The notes beneath the pieces are model-generated. The model searched no databases. It worked only from the letters and a program-made list of their open reading frames with translations, and was not told the DNA's origin. Positions 9,758 through 19,200 of a stretch of DNA of 64,000 nucleotides are shown one piece after another. Within the stretch, counting starts at the first letter, position 1, and the number at the start of each line of letters is the position of its first letter. Origin of the DNA: Leptospira sp. (GTDB lineage: Bacteria > Spirochaetota > Leptospiria > Leptospirales > Leptospiraceae); contig JACVCB010000013.1 of the NCBI GenBank assembly GCA_016742255.1, positions 1-64,000 of the forward strand, read 5' to 3'. Position numbers and translations under genes: made by a program.

Positions 9758-10774
9758 ATGGAGAGGATTCCAAAAATCGTATTTCTATCCCCAATTTATA
9801 AAGAAAAAATTTGGGGTGGCAGGAAACTGGAATCACACATGGGACGAAGTATCCCTGAAGGATTGATTGGAGAATCATGGGAAGTTTCCGTTTATGGTTC
9901 TGATGTTTCTAAAATCCAAAATCCAGAATTTTCAAATCTTCCGTTAACTGAACTCATTCAAAAAGCACCCAACGAAGTTTTAGGAAAACCATTTTCGAAT
10001 TCAGGGTTACCCTTACTCGTAAAAGTCATTGATGCAAAAGAAAAACTATCTGTTCAAGTTCACCCAAACGATGATTATGCGCTCAAATATGATCCACAGT
10101 CCAATGGTAAAAAAGAATGTTGGTATGTTTTATCAGCAGATCCTGGAGCAGAACTGGTTGTAGGATTTGACATTCATACAAACCGCAATGAATATGAAGC
10201 ACTCGTTAAAGAAAATTTAGGAGAATCAGTTCTCAAAAAATGGAAAGTAAAACCTGGCGATGTATTTCTTTTAAATCCAGGGACCATACATGCGATAGGT
10301 GGTGGAGTTTTACTTTTAGAAGTGCAACAATCCTCTGACTCTACTTACCGAGTTTATGATTACGGCAGAATTGGAGATGATGGTAAACCAAGAGAATTAC
10401 ATTTAGAAAAAGCATTCTCCGTGTTAAATTTTTCAAAATCGAATGGCGACGAAAAACTAAAAAAAGAACTGATACATTACCATCCATTCCCTAGATTTTT
10501 ATTCACTTCAAATGACAAATTCAGGCTTGAATCTTGGGAATTCAACCAAGCTCAAAACTTCACCTTTTCTCCGTTATCTGATCCAGTTTGTTTTGGAATA
10601 TTTTTCACGGTTTCCGGATCCATTTATTTCCCAGAACTCAATCGAACGGTTGGAACTGGAGAAACTTTTTTTGTGACTGCTTCTGGTTTTACTGAGACAA
10701 TTCAAGCATGTGTTACCCCTGGGACAAAACTTGCTTTTATGTCCAGTGGCACCGATACTGTAAAATATCAATAA
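9758..10774 (+). CDS. manA: Mannose-6-phosphate isomerase, class I
   Basis: This is a zinc cupin isomerase that interconverts mannose-6-phosphate and fructose-6-phosphate, feeding GDP-mannose and LPS sugar synthesis. The 338-residue product has KIWGGRKLE near the N-terminus and the metal-site block LSVQVHPNDDYALKYDP. It also has GKKECWYVLSADPGAEL and the active-site stretch LNPGTIHAIGGGVLLLEVQQSSD, here split across about residues 170-195. Length matches the short Bacillus/Thermotoga-like class I form. A ribosome site (AAAGGAAA) precedes the ATG, and the DnaJ-like gene ends 11 bases upstream. Confidence 0.94.
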   Translation: MERIPKIVFLSPIYKEKIWGGRKLESHMGRSIPEGLIGESWEVSVYGSDVSKIQNPEFSNLPLTELIQKAPNEVLGKPFSNSGLPLLVKVIDAKEKLSVQVHPNDDYALKYDPQSNGKKECWYVLSADPGAELVVGFDIHTNRNEYEALVKENLGESVLKKWKVKPGDVFLLNPGTIHAIGGGVLLLEVQQSSDSTYRVYDYGRIGDDGKPRELHLEKAFSVLNFSKSNGDEKLKKELIHYHPFPRFLFTSNDKFRLESWEFNQAQNFTFSPLSDPVCFGIFFTVSGSIYFPELNRTVGTGETFFVTASGFTETIQACVTPGTKLAFMSSGTDTVKYQ

Positions 10775-10783
10775 CAAGACCTA

Positions 10784-10810
10784 TTGACTTTTCTATTCAT
10801 TTGGTATAAT
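10784..10810 (+). promoter_or_regulatory. Extended -10 promoter of the small exported-protein gene
   Basis: TTGACT at 10784-10789 and TATAAT at 10805-10810 are separated by 15 bases. TGG directly before TATAAT makes an extended -10 (TGnTATAAT). It lies 19 bases before the ATG at 10829. This also argues against translating the open frame from the TTG at 10784. Seen by eye; not measured. Confidence 0.6.
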
Positions 10811-10828
10811 GGAGTAAAGAGAGGTTCT

Positions 10829-11131
10829 ATGAAAAAACTTATTTCCATTTTACTCGTGTTAGCTTCCACTTCGCTATTTGCGTTGTCTGATCTTGAGAAT
10901 TTGATGATAAAAGAGGCAAATTCCCCAGAAAGTAAACAAGCAGCACGTTCTTACCTAAATGCAATGGCAAAAGAAAAAGAAGAAAATGCAAAACGCCACG
11001 AAAAGATGGCTGGCAATAAAGGTGGGAAAGCAGTTTCCGAAGCAAAATTCAAAGAACATTGTTTGAATCTTGCAAAAGAATTCCGTGCGGAAGCTGACGA
11101 ATACAAAAAAGCAGCAGATGCTTTAAAATAA
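10829..11131 (+). CDS. Small hypothetical exported helical protein
   Basis: The product is a 100-residue protein with a signal peptide (KKLISILLVLASTSLFA then LSDLEN). The mature part of about 80 residues is nearly all helix, rich in Lys, Glu and Ala, with KRHEKMAGNKGGKAVSE in the middle and one Cys (FKEHCLNLAKEF). It is probably periplasmic; no family is recognised. The frame is open further upstream from a TTG at 10784, but that stretch contains the promoter. ATG 10829 is preceded by AGAGAGG and gives a clean signal peptide. Confidence 0.8.
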   Translation: MKKLISILLVLASTSLFALSDLENLMIKEANSPESKQAARSYLNAMAKEKEENAKRHEKMAGNKGGKAVSEAKFKEHCLNLAKEFRAEADEYKKAADALK

Positions 11132-11141
11132 AAAATAAAAT

Positions 11142-12002
11142 TTAGTTGGGTAAAGGAATCCGATCTGTTTCGTTTGGAACTTTTGGAAATTCATCCTTTG
11201 CCCATCTTTCCTTAGCAGAATCAATCAATTCCTGGCTAGTTGAGACAAAGTTCCAATACAAATGACGTTTTTCCTTCAGAGGTTCTCCTCCAAGTAACAT
11301 CAAACGACTGTTTTGTTTTGCTTTAAAGGATACTTTCGTTCCCTTTTCAAATAAAACCATACTTCCAACCGTGTAAGATTCCCCTTCTGATTCTATGGCA
11401 CCTCTGGCAATGTACAATCCAGCTTCTTCTTCAGATGAAAGTTGCCATTCTACTTGGCCAGCATCCATTTTTATATCGATGTCTGCATAAAAAAGTGGTG
11501 AATGTACAACTGCAGATGATTCTAAATCCAAAAATTTGCCACCTAACAAACGAAAAGTTAATCCTTTTTGTTTCATCACAGGGATTTCTGTTTCAGAAAG
11601 GTGTTGGAAACTTGGAGGTATCTGTTCTTTCTCTTTTGGGAGTGCAATCCAAGTTTGTATTCCTTCTAATACTTCATATTTAGGATCAAACTTAGATCGT
11701 TCACTATGAACAATACCAGAACCTGCGACCATCCAATTGGTCTCATTGGGTCGAATGTCCATCTCTACTTCTAAACTATCTCGGTGTGTGATCACTCCAT
11801 CATACAAAAAAGTAATGGTAGCAAGACCAATATGTGGATGGGCTCGGACAACAAGTTCTTCACCAGTGACCACAGGTACAGGTCCAAAGTGATCAAAAAA
11901 AACAAAGGGGCCTACTGACCTTTTTTCTAAGGCAGGAAGAACACGACGAATGATAAAATTATCTCCTAAGTCTTTTGAATGTCCGATCAGTGATTTTGTC
12001 AT
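11142..12002 (-). CDS. Pirin family protein
   Basis: Pirins are bicupin metalloproteins, some with quercetinase activity; the cellular role here is unknown. At 286 residues it has the diagnostic N-terminal cupin VRAHPHIGLATITFLYDG (metal-ligand HPH) followed by GSGIVHSER, which supplies the second His and the Glu. It also has the leading RRVLPALEKRSVGPFVFFDHFGP typical of the family, here quoted as two adjoining pieces RRVLPALEKRSVG and PFVFFDHFGP. The start overlaps the end of the upstream glycosidase-like gene by 4 bases (ATGA), so they are co-transcribed. Confidence 0.93.
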   Translation of the reverse strand: MTKSLIGHSKDLGDNFIIRRVLPALEKRSVGPFVFFDHFGPVPVVTGEELVVRAHPHIGLATITFLYDGVITHRDSLEVEMDIRPNETNWMVAGSGIVHSERSKFDPKYEVLEGIQTWIALPKEKEQIPPSFQHLSETEIPVMKQKGLTFRLLGGKFLDLESSAVVHSPLFYADIDIKMDAGQVEWQLSSEEEAGLYIARGAIESEGESYTVGSMVLFEKGTKVSFKAKQNSRLMLLGGEPLKEKRHLYWNFVSTSQELIDSAKERWAKDEFPKVPNETDRIPLPN

Positions 12003-13099
12003 TTGGAATTAGACTTCTTTGATTTAGGTTTTGATAGAATCTTTTTTGTGGCCACTTTCGCTTTCTCTTTCGGTTTGTTTTTAAGCGAACGACTCACTTG
12101 TTTTTTTGATTGGGAAGTGGACTTAGATTTACGATTCTCTTTTGTTTCTTCCACCTTTCCAACAAACAGTCCAATGGCTTCCTTTCCCTTTGTCCAATGT
12201 GCTTTGTCTCTTGCGTTAAAGTAGAGAATAAAAATATTTTCGGCTTCCGAATACTTCACATCACAAGCATAGACATGGCTTGCTTTCCAACCACGCCCAG
12301 TGGGCCCAAGGATCGGAGTTTGATTGATTCGTTCAAAATTAATTCCATCTTCACTTTGTAAAAATAGAATTGCCGAACAAGATTCCTTCCTAACGGGATT
12401 CCAAAAAATTCCATTTTGAAACCCTAAGTATCTACCTTTCCAAGGGATCACTTTAATGGAACCTGCACCCAAATTACAAAATGGATCCATATCGTTAGGT
12501 GACAAAATCGGATCTGAAAAATACGAAAATGGACCTAGTGGGGAACTGGCTTCCGCAACCGTAATGTATTTTGGTTCACAAAACCCACAATCCGGAATCA
12601 TAACAAGAGATGATGAAAAGTACATTCTGTACTTATTTCCAAATTTCACAAGGCAAGGGTTACTCACTGATTCACCAAAGTTTGGATCTTTATGAAATGG
12701 AAATTTTGGTACGATAACGGTTTTAGGAGCTGACCAATGGACTAAATCTTTGCTCGTTTTCACTTCAATTTTTGATTTCCATTTTCGATATGGAAACCAA
12801 GACATGAGGACATGTAAAAATTTGTATTTTTCATAATACAAATAATACGTTCCATCTTCAAAATAGATAAAAGGTCGCATTGCATTTCTAACAATGGATT
12901 TCTTTTTTTTCCAATGGATACCATCCTCAGAAACATACTCTAACACACCGAAGATGTTATGCGCAAAGAGATGCCACAGACCATCTGGGCAAGATTCAGG
13001 AAATAAAAAACTAGGATCTGCCAGGATCGGAGATGGAAATCCTGGTTTGATGATGGGATCCTCTTGGTAGAGTTGCCAATAGATATTTTGTTTGTTCAA
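11999..13099 (-). CDS. Beta-propeller glycoside hydrolase-like protein (GH43/GH32-like fold)
   Basis: The 366-residue protein shows repeated propeller blades of the kind seen in GH43/GH32-type enzymes: SEDGIHWKKKKSI, YFEDGTYYLYYEKYKF, KTSKDLVHWSAPKTV, KFGNKYRMYFSSSLV, QSEDGINFERINQTPIL. An early Asp (ADPSFLFPES) is a candidate catalytic nucleophile or base. No signal peptide is seen. The last about 50 residues are a Lys/Ser-rich basic tail not expected in these enzymes. Substrate cannot be told. It is followed by pirin with a 4-base overlap and preceded 14 bases upstream by the SRPBCC gene, so the three probably form one operon. Confidence 0.8.
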   Translation of the reverse strand: MNKQNIYWQLYQEDPIIKPGFPSPILADPSFLFPESCPDGLWHLFAHNIFGVLEYVSEDGIHWKKKKSIVRNAMRPFIYFEDGTYYLYYEKYKFLHVLMSWFPYRKWKSKIEVKTSKDLVHWSAPKTVIVPKFPFHKDPNFGESVSNPCLVKFGNKYRMYFSSSLVMIPDCGFCEPKYITVAEASSPLGPFSYFSDPILSPNDMDPFCNLGAGSIKVIPWKGRYLGFQNGIFWNPVRKESCSAILFLQSEDGINFERINQTPILGPTGRGWKASHVYACDVKYSEAENIFILYFNARDKAHWTKGKEAIGLFVGKVEETKENRKSKSTSQSKKQVSRSLKNKPKEKAKVATKKILSKPKSKKSNSK

Positions 13100-13113
13100 A
13101 GGGGAAATAAACC

Positions 13114-13656
13114 TTATTTTTCTAATACTTGTTTTAAATTGGAAAGACCTTCTTCAAAATCATTTCCAATCATTTCTTCAAAATTCATAAAGAGTAACAT
13201 TAAATTAAAGGGATAAGGCATGGATCCATCAAAACCCCAAATTACTTTTGATTTTTTGGGATCTAAAGATGAAACTTTCATATAACTTCTTTCTGTTCCT
13301 TCAAACGGTTCAAAAAATCGAAGTTCGGTTTGCATTTCTAATGTTTCGGCATTGATCATTTTGATCTCTTGTTCACCGACACCAACGTCTTTCACTTGGC
13401 TTTCCCAACGAGAAACAAAACCAACTGTTCCGTCCTCTCCTTTAAAAATCTTTTTCATATCGGGATCCCGTTTTGCCCATACACTGTATTGGTCTTGGTT
13501 CTTTAACAAACGAATGAATGCAAATACATCACTTGCTGGTTTTGATATGTCAACTGTCCTTTCTACTTGGTAATTCGAAGGTAAAAATATTGCCAAGACA
13601 AGGGGGACTGCGATGATTCCAATGATTCCGATTGAGATTTTTTTGCCTAGATTCAT
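13114..13656 (-). CDS. Membrane-anchored SRPBCC (polyketide cyclase/START-like) protein
   Basis: The product is about 180 residues. One N-terminal membrane segment (ISIGIIGIIAVPLVLAIFLP) is followed by an SRPBCC domain with VERTVDISKPASDVFAFI at the first strand and helix, and SVWAKRDPDMKKIFKG downstream. Such domains bind hydrophobic ligands; the ligand is unknown. ATG 13656 is chosen; the frame extends 7 codons further to a TTG at 13677. It sits between the OPA-type transporter gene (42 bases upstream) and the glycosidase-like gene. Confidence 0.85.
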   Translation of the reverse strand: MNLGKKISIGIIGIIAVPLVLAIFLPSNYQVERTVDISKPASDVFAFIRLLKNQDQYSVWAKRDPDMKKIFKGEDGTVGFVSRWESQVKDVGVGEQEIKMINAETLEMQTELRFFEPFEGTERSYMKVSSLDPKKSKVIWGFDGSMPYPFNLMLLFMNFEEMIGNDFEEGLSNLKQVLEK

Positions 13657-13698
13657 AACACGTAAATTGAATTCCAAACAATTCGTTCGTCAATTGAT

Positions 13699-15018
13699 TT
13701 AACCTCTTGGACGCAGATTCCAACTAAAAATCAAAAGGAAAATTGCGATAAGAGTGGAAACAAGGATTGCTCCAAGGGCAACATCCCAGGAATAATTTGT
13801 TGATAAAACAGCAATTCCTTTCCCTTGTGCGGTGCGACCGAGTGATCCAAATAACCCAATAAAACCAGCGGCCGTACCAACCGCTTTTTTGGATGTAAAA
13901 TCCATACCCGCTACACCTAACAACATCACTGGTGGGTAAATAAACAAACCAATCAAACCAAAGAGAACATAGTCGATCCAAATATTACCTGGAGGATTGA
14001 ATAAAATTCCTAAAAATGCAAAAAAGATTGGAATGATACAAAGTAAACTAACCATTCCCCTTCTTCCGTCAAACTTGTCGGATACCCATCCCATAAGGAT
14101 AGTAGATCCAATTCCACCAAATTCTAAAATCAAAGTGGAATAACCTCCTCCGAGTAAATCAGCACCTTTTGTTTCTTTTAAATATGTTGGACCCCAATCA
14201 ATTAAACTATATCGGATGATATAAACAAAAAAATTGATGATGGCAAATAACCAAATGTATTTGTTCAATAATACTTGCTCAACAATCAGTTGTTTGGTGG
14301 TTAATTCTGATTCATGATTTTCTTTTTCTTCTGGTGGATAATCATTTCGATACTCTTCTATTGGCGGAAGTCCTTCAGACTGAGGTGTGTCCACAAGTCG
14401 AATGTACAAATAAATACTTCCGAGTAAGGCAATCACACCCGGAACAAAAAAAGCATATTGCCAACCAAATTTTGCTGCAGAATGAGAAGCAACAACTCCT
14501 ACAATCCCCCCTCCAATATTATGTGCAATATTCCAAAAAGCAAATGTAGTACCCCTTTCCCTAACCGAATACCAATGCCCCAGGGATCGACCACAGGGAG
14601 GCCAACCCATTCCTTGTACAAGTCCATTGGCTCCCCATAAAATTAAATGGATCCAATAATGATTCGCAAATCCAAATGAAAAATTTAGAATGGCGGTGAG
14701 TAATAATCCTACTGCCATAAATTTTTTAGGATTGGAACGATCGGATAGTGCACCCATAAAAAATTTTCCAATTCCATATGTGATGGCAGTTACAGCTAAG
14801 ATGTCACCCAAATCAGATTTGGAATATGACAATGCTTCCCCAATTTCTTTCGAAACGGGAGAAAAATTATTACGTGTTAAGTAGTATACCGTATAACCAA
14901 TGAAAGTCGACTCTAATACTTGGAACCTTAGTTTTGGATAAAGAGTTGAAATTTCATCTTTCGATTTTTGTGGGATCGCGGGTGCTGGTGCAAACCACTG
15001 GCGAAGGGACTTGTACAT
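13699..15018 (-). CDS. MFS transporter of the organophosphate:phosphate antiporter (GlpT/UhpT) family
   Basis: This is an inner-membrane secondary transporter of 439 residues with twelve predicted membrane segments. OPA-family signatures include [18 protein letters not shown] in the first helix region, [18 protein letters not shown] between helices 2 and 3, and [19 protein letters not shown], characteristic of GlpT/UhpT relatives. The C-terminal half has [13 protein letters not shown]. The substrate is probably a phosphorylated three- or six-carbon compound such as glycerol-3-phosphate, but specificity cannot be set by eye. It is divergent from the cysteine synthase gene, with a 46-base gap. 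Confidence 0.9.
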   Translation of the reverse strand: MYKSLRQWFAPAPAIPQKSKDEISTLYPKLRFQVLESTFIGYTVYYLTRNNFSPVSKEIGEALSYSKSDLGDILAVTAITYGIGKFFMGALSDRSNPKKFMAVGLLLTAILNFSFGFANHYWIHLILWGANGLVQGMGWPPCGRSLGHWYSVRERGTTFAFWNIAHNIGGGIVGVVASHSAAKFGWQYAFFVPGVIALLGSIYLYIRLVDTPQSEGLPPIEEYRNDYPPEEKENHESELTTKQLIVEQVLLNKYIWLFAIINFFVYIIRYSLIDWGPTYLKETKGADLLGGGYSTLILEFGGIGSTILMGWVSDKFDGRRGMVSLLCIIPIFFAFLGILFNPPGNIWIDYVLFGLIGLFIYPPVMLLGVAGMDFTSKKAVGTAAGFIGLFGSLGRTAQGKGIAVLSTNYSWDVALGAILVSTLIAIFLLIFSWNLRPRG

Positions 15019-15064
15019 AAACTTGGAAATTGATGTCTAATGATAAGGAGTCAAGTGTATTCTC

Positions 15065-16051
15065 ATGAAAACAGATATTAGAAACGGATTTATTGGCACA
15101 ATTGGAAATACACCCCTCATACGTATCAATTCATTAAGCGAAGAAACTGGCTGTGAAATTCTCGGCAAAGCAGAATTCTTAAACCCAGGTGGTTCTGTCA
15201 AAGATCGGGCAGCTTTGTACATCATCGAAGATGCAGAAAAAAAAGGCCTTCTCAAAAAAGGTGGTACGGTTGTCGAAGGTACGGCTGGGAATACAGGCAT
15301 CGGGCTCACTCATATTTGTAATGCAAAAGGGTACAAAACGATCATTGTCATTCCAGAAACCCAATCGAAAGAAAAAATCGAAATGTTACGAACATTAGGT
15401 GCTGAGGTGATTCTAGTTCCAGCAGTTCCTTATACAAATCCTGGAAATTATGTACGTGTCTCAGAACAAATTGCAAAGGAAACACCCAATTCACTTTGGG
15501 CGAACCAATTTGATAACCTTGCCAATCGAAACGCACATTTTGAAACCACTGGTCCTGAAATTTGGGAACAAACCCAAGGGAAAATAGATGTGTGGACCAC
15601 ATCCATCGGAACTGGTGGTACGTATGCTGGAACCGCTTTATATCTTAAGTCCAAAAATCCAAACATCAAATGTATCGTTTGTGACCCACTTGGATCCGGT
15701 GTGTATTCTTTTGTGAAAACAGGAACCATTACCATTGAAGGTTCTTCGATCACAGAAGGAATAGGCCAAGGAAGGATCACAAAAAATATGGAAGGAATGC
15801 CAGCCGATGACGCGGTTCGTATCCATGATAAGGAGGCACTTAGTATCTTACAAAAAGTACTCCGAGAGGATGGATTGTTTATGGGAGGGAGTGTGGGGAT
15901 CAATTTGGCAGCAGCATACCAAATTGCGAAACAATTGGGACCAGGGCACACCATCGTGACCGTGTTATGTGACACAGGAACAAAATACCAGTCCAAAATT
16001 TACAATCCAGAATTTTTAAAATCTAAAGGTTTATATGGAAACATAGATTGA
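15065..16051 (+). CDS. cysK: Cysteine synthase family PLP enzyme
   Basis: This is a fold-type II PLP enzyme, expected to make cysteine from O-acetylserine and sulfide. The PLP lysine is in NPGGSVKDRAALY (Lys about 46). The substrate loop reads EGTAGNTGIGL, where canonical CysK usually has TSGNTG. The phosphate-binding loop is TSIGTGGTYAGTA. The 328-residue length and C-terminal VLCDTGTKYQSKIYN fit the group. Cystathionine beta-synthase-like activity cannot be excluded by eye. The neighbour is a divergent transporter, so context does not help. Confidence 0.9.
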   Translation: MKTDIRNGFIGTIGNTPLIRINSLSEETGCEILGKAEFLNPGGSVKDRAALYIIEDAEKKGLLKKGGTVVEGTAGNTGIGLTHICNAKGYKTIIVIPETQSKEKIEMLRTLGAEVILVPAVPYTNPGNYVRVSEQIAKETPNSLWANQFDNLANRNAHFETTGPEIWEQTQGKIDVWTTSIGTGGTYAGTALYLKSKNPNIKCIVCDPLGSGVYSFVKTGTITIEGSSITEGIGQGRITKNMEGMPADDAVRIHDKEALSILQKVLREDGLFMGGSVGINLAAAYQIAKQLGPGHTIVTVLCDTGTKYQSKIYNPEFLKSKGLYGNID

Positions 16052-16284
16052 ACAAAATCAGGTGGATTGTGAGAAGATATTAAGAACATTCCCTAAATTA
16101 AAATTCCCAAACGGTGTCTGTACGAATTGAACTAGGTTCATATTCGAAAGAGAATGAATCTTATTGGCATTCGAAATTTCTTGTATCTTTATGAGTTTCT
16201 CTTGAATGGAAACAGATTCTATTTTCTAAAAATTTAGATTTTCTCTAGACGAAATCACCTCTCAGTTGTTACTCTTCATTAGAA

Positions 16285-19200
16285 ATGAAATTATTAGATC
16301 GGATGGATTGGATCAAAGGAAAAAGGTTCCTTCAGAAAATCATCATATCCTTATGTTTCCTTCCTACCTTAGGATGTTCGTTTCCTACAATCAATCGTTC
16401 CTTACTCGAAACGTTTACAACCTTTCGGTTTCTCCAAGCAAATACCCTATCTTATTCCATTAGTTTTCAAGTCTCTGGTTTACTCGGAACTGGTTTACAA
16501 ATCGAAAATAACGGTGAAGTGATGGATGTCAGTACGAATGGTACATATACCTTCACTAAAAAAATAAATTCTGGTGCCAATTATCAAGTAACGGTCAAAA
16601 CTCCTCCGAGTACCCCCATTCAAAAATGTATTGTTTCTTCAGGCCAAGGAACAGTCCTCAGTGGAAACATTGAAGGGATACAGGTTGTTTGTGGGAGTGC
16701 ATTGTATCTCATTAGTGGAACGGCAACTGGACTTTCAGGGAATGGATTACAATTACAAAATGTAACAGGTGTTGGAACCGACGTTATTAATGTCAATAGC
16801 GCAAGTTTTTCCTTTCCACCACTTCCTGTGGGTGAGACTTATAATTTCAGTATTATAAGCCAACCGACTAACCCTAGTCAAACTTGTTCCATTACAACAC
16901 CTGTTGTCACTAATGGTACGATGGTTGCCTCACCCATATCCGTTAGCATCAATTGTACAACCAATTCCTATGCCGTTAGTGCCCAAGTCATTGGGATTTT
17001 AGGTACACTCACAGCAGGAAATGAACTAAAACTGACACTTGATGGTTCCAATACAATCAATGTAACAGCTGATGGGACTTATGCCTTCCCCGGCAGCTAT
17101 TTAAGTGGTGGGAATTTTACTGTAACCGTTGATAACCCAGGAGGAGTCATCACTTCTGGAGTTTGTACATTATCATCAGGTTCAGTAACAGTAGGAAACG
17201 GACCTACAAACTTTGCTGTCAATTGTAGTAACGCATTTTTAGTCAGTGGTACCGTTTCAAGTCCAGGGGGTACAACAACTAGTGTGTTAGGTGGGCCTGT
17301 GACTTTAGATTTGGTGCAAACAGGAGGATCTCCTGCTTTTCCTACCCAATCAATCACGATTAACCCAGGTGTTACAAATTTTACATTTCCGAGCACCATC
17401 CCAGGTGGAGTAGATTATCAGATTATCGTTTTTGCAAATCCACCTAACCAAACTTGTACAATTACCGCAGGAGCAACTCATTCAGGGATTGTGTCCAATA
17501 TGTCGAATGTTGTACTCAATTGTAGTCTAACACTTCCTAGTTTTTCTCCTGTTAGTGGCTCTCTTTTTAATGATGATGGGACTGTTACCATTTCCAGTTT
17601 GATCCCAGGGTCAGAGTATCGATACACAATTGGAAATGGATCTCAAGCGGATCCAACTTGTGCTTCAGGAACAATGACAACATCCACAGTCACGATAACA
17701 GATAACAACCAAGCAGTGGTCAAAGTGATCCATTGTAAGGTAGGTTGGGTGGAATCACAAGTTGTCACTGCTTCTTATACACTCAAAGTCGCGACACCAA
17801 CTCCAAGTTTGGCGACAGGATCCTTTCTGGACTCTGGCCAAAATGTAAGTTTCTCAAGTACAACAACGGGTTCCACATGGGTTTGTCATACTGCGGCAGC
17901 TGCTGTACCTGCGGATCCAGATTGTGGCCCTACACTCAACACATGTAATACTGGTGTTCTTGGGAATTATATTTTTCCAACACCAGGTGTTTCTCAAAAT
18001 GTAAAAGCCAGAATGTGCAGAGTAAATTATGCACAGAGTGATGTTTTGAGCACCAATTACCAACCAAATGTTTATACTGTTGGTGGAACGATTAGTTCTC
18101 TCACAACACCCTTTGGAACCAATACTTTTGTTTTACAGAATAATGGTGGTGATGATTTAATCATTGCAAGTAATGGAACGTTTACATTCAACACGGCTTT
18201 ACCAACCGGTACAAATTTTACGGTCTCAGTCTTATCAGGTCCACAAAATCCTTGGCAAACTTGTAATATCACAAATGCAAATGGTACAGTTTCCAATACT
18301 GCGATCACTAACATCGCGATCTCATGTTCCGTAAATCAATACAACATGAGTGGAAACGTTACTAGTTCTGTCACTTTACCTTCAGGCCTAACTGTCACCA
18401 ATGGTGTTGATACAATCAATGTTCCTGCAGGTGCAACTTCTACTCCCATTTCTTTTGCGACTCCGATCAGCAGTGGAACTGGTTATGAAATCCAAATCAC
18501 CCAAGAACCTCCAGGATTTGTTTGTGCAGTTCAATCAAACATCCAAGGCACTATGTTAGGTGCCAACATCACCAATGTCGCAGTGAATTGTGTAGCAGGG
18601 TATCGATATGGGAATGCCATCGGATTAAAAAAACAAGCACCTGTGCAAATCCATTATTATAAAGGAGATGTCACAACGGCAGCAGGTGTAGCAGGCAGTG
18701 GATCAAGTGATGGCCCTGCTCCCGCATCCAGTTTTAATGATATCGGTGGCATCACCTATGATGGAACAAAAGGTTTTATCGTAGATTCTGGTAATCATAA
18801 AATTCGTGTCTTCAATCCAATGACCAATACGGTTTCCTCTCTGGTAGGAAATGGTGCCGCGGGAAATACTCCTGGATCAGGTATGAGTGGAACATTCAAT
18901 CTTCCTAAAGGAATCACTACAGATGGCACATATTTGTATGTCACAGAAACATTGGGTAATCGTATCAAACGTGTTCTAATTAGCTCTGGTTATGCGGAGA
19001 CGTTTGCGGGTGATGATACCGTGGTTTCACCAGCGAATGCAAATCTTGATGCAACAGATCCACTTGCTGCTAGATTTGCATCACCTGCTGGCATTGTGAT
19101 TGATGATAATAAACTTTACATCGCGGATCGGAATAATTCAGCAATCCGTGTCATCAAGTTAAGTACCCGTGAGGTCACGACACTTGTTACCGGAGGAGAT

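Noticed and set aside
15448..15996. 182-residue minus-strand frame inside the cysteine synthase gene
   Set aside because: It is antisense to a well-supported PLP enzyme, and its composition (many Pro, Ser, Cys) is that of an opposite-strand shadow.
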